This document shows, piece by piece, positions 59,012-64,000 of a DNA stretch of 64,000 nucleotides. The position numbers were made by a program, and so were the translations under genes. How positions within the stretch are numbered: position 1 is the stretch's first letter; each line of letters starts with the position of its first letter. This stretch comes from Oreohelix idahoensis (taxonomy: Eukaryota; Mollusca; Gastropoda; Stylommatophora; Oreohelicidae), in contig JAMPIV010015249.1 in assembly GCA_024509875.1 (NCBI GenBank), forward strand, positions 1-64,000, read 5' to 3'. The notes beneath the pieces were generated by a model. That model was not told the origin of the DNA, did no database searches, and saw only the letters and a program-made list of their open reading frames with translations.

Positions 59012-60796
59012 CTGTGCCAGCGTCAGTTGTAGGTTATATGGCACTAGTAGTTATATTGATTGTATTTAATCAGAGTTAATCCTTCATATGTTGTTGTGGT
59101 TATGTTGTTGTGGTTCAAGTGCTAACTGGCCTTCCGCCAGAGATAGTAATACTTGACTGTTACGTGCAGTCTTTGATATCTTACAATATTATACATAGGT
59201 AATTTTTTAGTGCTTAAGGGAAAGTCATTATTGAGTTACTTCCCTTGAACTCCGCGGATAAATACATTTTACTGCGATTTATTCGTTGTTTGGGTAATAA
59301 TAGATTGTTCTTGCTTCAGAATATCTATGGCCTGAATTTATGTGTATTGTTTGTCTGAGTAGGACAAGTCTGTCTTATATCTGTATATCTTTACATATCT
59401 AAGTCGAACTATATGTTCTGTTGTCTCTAGAGAGGTCAGAGGCTATTCGGCGGATGTGTCGCTTGAGTGGTGTGATTTGGCTTCGTCCTGATAGGGACTG
59501 TGTGTGTTTTGCTATGTCGGCTTGATGCCTTGAAAAAGTGATCTCAGTGGTTTTTGGGGAAAGTGATAGTCGTCTAGACCTATCGTGTATGCTTTACCCC
59601 AGTGTTTATTCATCTTGCCAAGGAATGGCAGTTTCATATTCCCTCTACCAAGGTAATCAAAGATACTCTTATGAACTCTCGATCGAAGCCACCATTGTCG
59701 ATAATTACGATTTGAATGTTTAAGAGAATATATTTGACTCGATGAAAAAACGACTTCGATTCCTAGCAGCACTATATTCTGTAGAATGCAGTCTATTGTT
59801 CATGACCAAATCTACAGAGCAACGAAATGTTGTATGAATGACTAACTTTAGAACAGATTCATTATCTGTATTCAAACGTGAGTGACAGTTCACGAGTGGA
59901 GCCATCTTGGAACCAAAACATGTAGGACTTTCAAGAAGAGAAAAGGGATGCCCGTATTATCGCTTGATCAGTCCAGAGATCACTGCTACACATGAGAACC
60001 CATTGTTAGCGGTTCAATATTATATATGGAAAAATATGTGCTGAACATTATGTTGAAGAATCGTTTGCTAAACGAGATTTAGGTTTAGAAGTCATCTGAA
60101 ATATTGTTTACAAGCTGACGTGCTCAGTCAGTGACGTCAGATGATATATGTATGGGCGATACTGAGTGCTTGGCTATTGACAGTCCATTATACCATTATT
60201 CTACATGAGTGCCCATGTAACATTGCAAGACCATTTGTCCACTGTACTATGATGTATTATGGCAACCTGTGATTTGTCACTATCTGTGCTGTCGAGTGTG
60301 TACGTCCAATTAAACTTTAGAAAAGGTACACAGTCGTTGGTGTCGATGACTTCCGGTCATACATGAGTGTGAGAAGAGAACATTTGTCAACAACACGAAC
60401 CCTTATCATCATTCGCACATTATACACTCCATCCATGTCTACACAACACTGCGTAGGTCAAGTTGACATTCCATACACTACAGTGGGGGCAGGCAACACC
60501 ATAGGGATCTTGTCAACTGATGATGATAGACGCCTGTCTTCCCGCCTAGGAGTGTTCTTTCATTTCCCACTTTCCGCGCATAAAACCCATTCATTATTAT
60601 CTGGGACTGACCTACGTTTGCCCTGTCAGAGCAGTAACAGCCAACTGAACTTTGAATGATACTGCGTTTTGTGTAAAAACGTCTTATTTGCTTTTGAGGT
60701 AGGTCATTCTTATATGTAGCATATTATAGCACGTATAAATGCTTAGCGTGGAAGTAGTAGGGATAATGCTAGCGTGGAAGGCCAAGCGGTCACATA
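59012..60796 (+). mobile_element. Insertion in the LINE, probably a solo LTR
   Basis: The LINE frame breaks at KARGA (59010) and resumes at FIALGNIWRSREI (about 60796). The insert can be read TGTGCCAGCG...CGGTCACA, fitting TG...CA, but the flanks (gcttc, tattc) give only a weak duplication. Near 60318-60365 there is an aattaaa then acacagtcgttggtgtcgat motif resembling the post-AATAAA motif of the LTRs near 17030 and 10690. No open frame with a known motif is inside. Confidence 0.5.
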
Positions 60797-61306
60797 TTCA
60801 TTGCATTGGGAAATATATGGAGATCAAGAGAAATCGGATCCAACACGAAAATAAGAATCTTCAACTCAAATGTCAAGTCAGTCCTATTGTATGGCTCTGA
60901 GACATGGAGAACAACAAAGACAACTACCAAAAAGCTACAGACTTTCATAAATGGGTGCTTGCGTAGAATAGAGGGATTAAAATGGTATTTAAAGGTTTCC
61001 AACGTGGAACTGATGACAAGAACTAGGCAAGTGCCAGTGGAACAAGAGACGAGAAGAAGACGATGGCGATGGATAGGACACACACTGAGGAAACCTGTTG
61101 ATAGCATTACAAGGCAGTCCTTGTTCTGGAACCCCCAGGGCAAGAGAAGAAGAGGTAGACCAAGAAGCACATGGAGAAGAGAGCTGGAAACAGAGGTGAA
61201 AATGATAAGGAGAACGTGGAAAGAACTTGAGATGATGGCACGTGACAGGAGGACTTGGCATGTGTTTGTTGAAGGTCTATGCTCCTTTGGGAGTGGAGGG
61301 TTATGA
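60797..61306 (+). pseudogene. LINE ORF2 C-terminal domain
   Basis: It reads LGNIWRSREI, SVLLYGSETWRTTK, RRRWRWIGHTLRKP, WNPQGKRRRGRPRSTWRREL and a DRRTWHVFVEGLCSFGSGGL end. This is the usual C-terminal region of this LINE group. A stop and (ATGA)n tail follow. It is open over 166 codons, which suggests moderate age. Confidence 0.92.
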
Positions 61307-61482
61307 ATGAAAATGAATGAATAAAAGAAGGTGTAGAAACTAAAATTGTACTTGACAACACATTCTTCTCCAAGGAAATGAAGCACAAAAACAGGCTGTC
61401 ATTCTTTTTGTCATAGTGTTTCAAATTTTAAAATTCCATTTTCTCGGACTTAAATTTTGTGTGACTTGTCTGGTTTTTCCTA

Positions 61483-62285
61483 TATATGGAAGGTCAATAA
61501 ACAACCTTAGATATGCAGATGATACCGTGTTGTTAGCTGAAAGCGACCAGGAGTTATAAGAACTAGTAAAGCATGTGAACAGTATAAGTCATGAATATGG
61601 ACTCGACATTAATATTGAGAAAACAAAAACTATGATAATTAGCAAAACAGACGATGAACCCACATTAAAGATAAGCGTAAATGGGAAAACCCTGGAACAA
61701 GTCAAGAGCTACGTATATCTTGGTCATATAATAACAGAAGATGGCAGATGTGAAACAGAAATCAAGAAGAGAATAGGAATGGCCAAGGCTACATTCAACA
61801 ACATGAAACATATACTGACATCAAAACAGTTATCTCACAAATTAAAACTGAGAATCATAAAGTGTTATATATATTCTGCATTTCTGTATGGGGCAGAAAC
61901 ATGGACGATGTATAAGCGTTTGGAAGAAAGAATTGAGGCTCTTGAAATGTGGATATATAGAAGAATGAAGCGTATCTCATGGAAAGAGAAGAAAACAAAT
62001 AAGGAGGTCCTAGAAAATCTAGGTACGAAAAGAGAACTAATGAGGGAGATCAAAGTTCGGCAGCTAAAGTACTTTGGCCAAATAAAAAGGCATTACACCT
62101 TGCAGAAGACCATAATAGAAGGGAGAGGTGAAGGCAAACGTGCAAGGGGAAGACAGCGCTATAAGTGGGAAGATAACATCAAGAGATGGACAGGGAAGAG
62201 CCTATCAGAGTGCACCACCAAGACAAGAGACAGAAGACGTTGGAGATCCTTTACAGCCAACCTTCGTTGTGGAGATGGCAGCTGA
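61483..62285 (+). pseudogene. Second LINE family, ORF2 3' half
   Basis: The frame reads NLRYADDTVLLAESDQEL (YADD, catalytic pair), a TAA at 61557, and then 236 open codons, including INIEKTKTMIIS, SYVYLGHIITEDGRC, SAFLYGAETWTMYKR, RGRQRYKWEDNIKRW and a NLRCGDGS end. It is followed by a (GAT)n tail. It is 5' truncated at about 61483. The family differs clearly from the RTE-like LINE just upstream. An antisense copy lies at 49085-49297. Confidence 0.92.
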
Positions 62286-62329
62286 TGATGATGATGATAT
62301 ATATATATATAATTTTAAGCGGAGGAGGA

Positions 62330-63030
62330 GTTAGATGATGAATCTGACAAAAAAATATCGTATTCCCATCTCAGACAGTTTTATATTTTAGTAACCAGCT
62401 CGAGAGTTTTAATTATGAATGCAGAAAAAAATACCTTTGAACCTGGGGACATCGCGATTTTAAATGCCGGCGGGAGAGGTCTGGACCAAATTTTTTTTAT
62501 AGTTTAATATACTTTTTTTTTCCTGCAGTCGCCTGAAGATCTACCAAAGCGTCCACTGGGATCTACCGGTATATCGGAATCGACTGGTTGTCCACCCCTA
62601 CTGTAGGGTGATGATAATGAAGATGATAATGAGTGTGATAATAGAAATCTTAGCGTCACCGATATCATTATAATATTTATCTTCCACATTCTCATCGTGA
62701 TTATTCAAGAGCACCCATAAAAGGTGGCATTGGCCATGGATAAGGAAGAAATACTGAGGGCGATTCATGTTCGTCTATTAGAAAATGACACTGCAATCGA
62801 TAAATCATCAAGGCTAAGATTGCTGGAATTTGGCATCAAACGTAAGACCAGCAGGGATGGACGTATGAGAGGACGCATCCGCCTTGTATACAACCAGTGC
62901 GCAACAGGAACAATTTGCATTCATACCCTTCGACATTTGCTGAAGGAGACTGAGCACCTATGGGTTTGCCCAGTGCAATGACATCGATTCTGATTAACAT
63001 TAACATCGTGATTATTATCATAATCGCTGT
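62330..63030. other. Unassigned region with one 85-codon frame
   Basis: The frame at 62724-62981 (begins MALAMDKEEILRAIHVRLLE) is basic and has no recognised domain. An end reading ggttgtccacccctactg near 62587-62604 resembles a hAT terminus, but no partner is established. Confidence 0.3.
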
Positions 63031-63037
63031 GATCGTC

Positions 63038-64000
63038 TGTGGTGGATTTTGATGTTGTGAATTGTTGTTATGTATTATTATTGTATTAAATGAGATCAGC
63101 TATGAAGGTCCCTGAATTTACCCAATAGTATTGTAAACTTTTCAGAGTACCTTTCCGCTACCACCCTTTTGATCTCATTCAAAATTAATCTATATTATTA
63201 TATAAAATGACTTCGTGTAGTGTCTAGGGTTATGAAGGTAGGGTGTAATGTGCAATAACCAACAAACATACAAACAAATAGTTTATTATCCACAACCACC
63301 AACAGTATTACAACAAGAACATACAAACGACACTTTAAAAGGCTATCTTATTTAAGACATGGTTGAAATTTGTGCAAATACAATTTTGTACAATTTATTA
63401 TCCTGATTCAAATTTATTTTGAACCAGGACTGACAATCAAAAGTGAAATCGAAAGAATAATTTACAACATTCCAATAACACAGTGGATCTTATGTCCATA
63501 CATACAATATTATTCTAATATATGTGTGTAGTTGTATTCTTCTACTTTGAGGTAATACTGGTATTAAACCATAGGTTGTTGGTTATAATCACTCCCTTTA
63601 AGTTATGTCTGTTTTCGTTTGTCACTTGTGGAAATATTAATACTAGGCACAGTTTTCTTTACTATCACTTTCTAGTCTTTCAAGTTGAGCTGCCAGGTGC
63701 CGAACAAGAACTTATCTTGGCAGGAGAATACAGGTAGAACGTTTCCACTGCTCGCTTGACAATCTTTTCCACCTTTTTGATAGGCAATGGCCACTAGCAT
63801 GGGCTCGAAGTATACAGATAGAGTCCTGAATCGAGCAGTTCTCAGGCGTTTGGTACTACATTAACGTCAGTACCCAGGACCCTGAAATGTGAAGGTTATG
63901 CATCCTTCTTTATACCTAGTATACTATACTATTCCACATTTAAGTACAGGTACATTACAAACAAACGAAAAGGGTCATAGCTTTATACCAACCCATGCCA
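63038..64000 (-). mobile_element. Gypsy-type LTR, antisense, cut by the window edge
   Basis: It starts TGTGGTGGATTTTGATG and matches the reverse complement of about 56430-57392 throughout (roughly 90% by eye). It is oriented opposite to the solo LTR at 55129. Whether it is solo or part of a full element lies outside the window. Confidence 0.9.

Larger units (their letters stand above)
54840..61325 (+). mobile_element. RTE-like LINE, 5' truncated and twice interrupted
   Basis: Three collinear pieces make one LINE: 54840-55128 (end of the endonuclease), 57393-59011 (reverse transcriptase) and about 60797-61325 (C-terminus and (ATGA)n tail). Foreign DNA at 55129-57392 and about 59012-60796 separates them, and joining the pieces restores protein continuity. 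Related fragments lie at 1590, 22078, 36176, 53895 and 54490. Confidence 0.9.

Overview
This 64 kb window looks like intergenic DNA from a repeat-rich animal genome. There is no operon structure, no ribosome binding sites and no rRNA or functional tRNA gene. It is AT-rich, carries long (CT)n, (AT)n and (GATA)n microsatellites, and is packed with eukaryotic transposable elements: two LTR retrotransposons plus further LTRs, several LINE families, tRNA-derived SINEs, hAT, Tc1/mariner and pogo-like DNA elements. The LINE and SINE styles resemble those of marine invertebrates, most likely a mollusc. That placement is inference. I found no host protein-coding gene I could defend; every recognisable protein is a transposable-element protein or its remnant.

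Layout. 0.1-1.4 kb: a non-autonomous hAT-type element beside a 590 bp fold-back element. 1.4-9.1 kb: scattered SINE and LINE scraps and a mariner nested in an older repeat. 9.1-17.8 kb: a SINE with its own target-site duplication (TSD), split by an 8.25 kb LTR element (TSD CCATA). That element carries a coiled-coil gag-like frame with two in-frame amber codons and no visible pol. 18.2-24.2 kb: pogo/Tigger-like terminal inverted repeats (TIRs) 5.9 kb apart enclosing LINE fragments. 26.1-29.5 kb: a decayed hAT transposon (perfect 8 bp TSD) with a SINE inside it (12 bp TSD). 30.1-31.5 kb: a second copy of the first hAT-type element, then a LINE fragment split by a SINE (12 bp TSD). 32.4-34.3 kb: an AT array and two near-identical Tc1-like elements in inverted orientation, each keeping only the N-terminal DNA-binding domain.

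36-45.6 kb: a minisatellite expanded from a LINE 3' end, then a minus-strand Ty3/gypsy element. Its order is gag, integrase pieces, reverse transcriptase, RNase H, which is the unusual Gmr1-type order. Protease and the integrase catalytic core are missing. Its two LTRs are almost identical, but the downstream one lacks its U5 end. 46-54.6 kb: several SINE copies, many on the minus strand, with GA, GATA and GGAT/GACA arrays. 54.8-61.3 kb: a large plus-strand RTE-like LINE, interrupted by a 2.26 kb solo LTR (perfect TSD GTAGG) and by a second, probably LTR, insertion of about 1.8 kb. 61.5-62.3 kb: the 3' end of a different LINE. 63.0 kb to the end: an antisense copy of the same solo LTR family, cut by the window edge.

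The region is best read as layered insertions, many with intact target-site duplications that give the order of events. The most unusual items are the mosaic LTRs and double-amber frame at 9-17 kb, the domain-deleted Gmr1-order element, and the inverted pair of DNA-binding-domain-only Tc1 elements.
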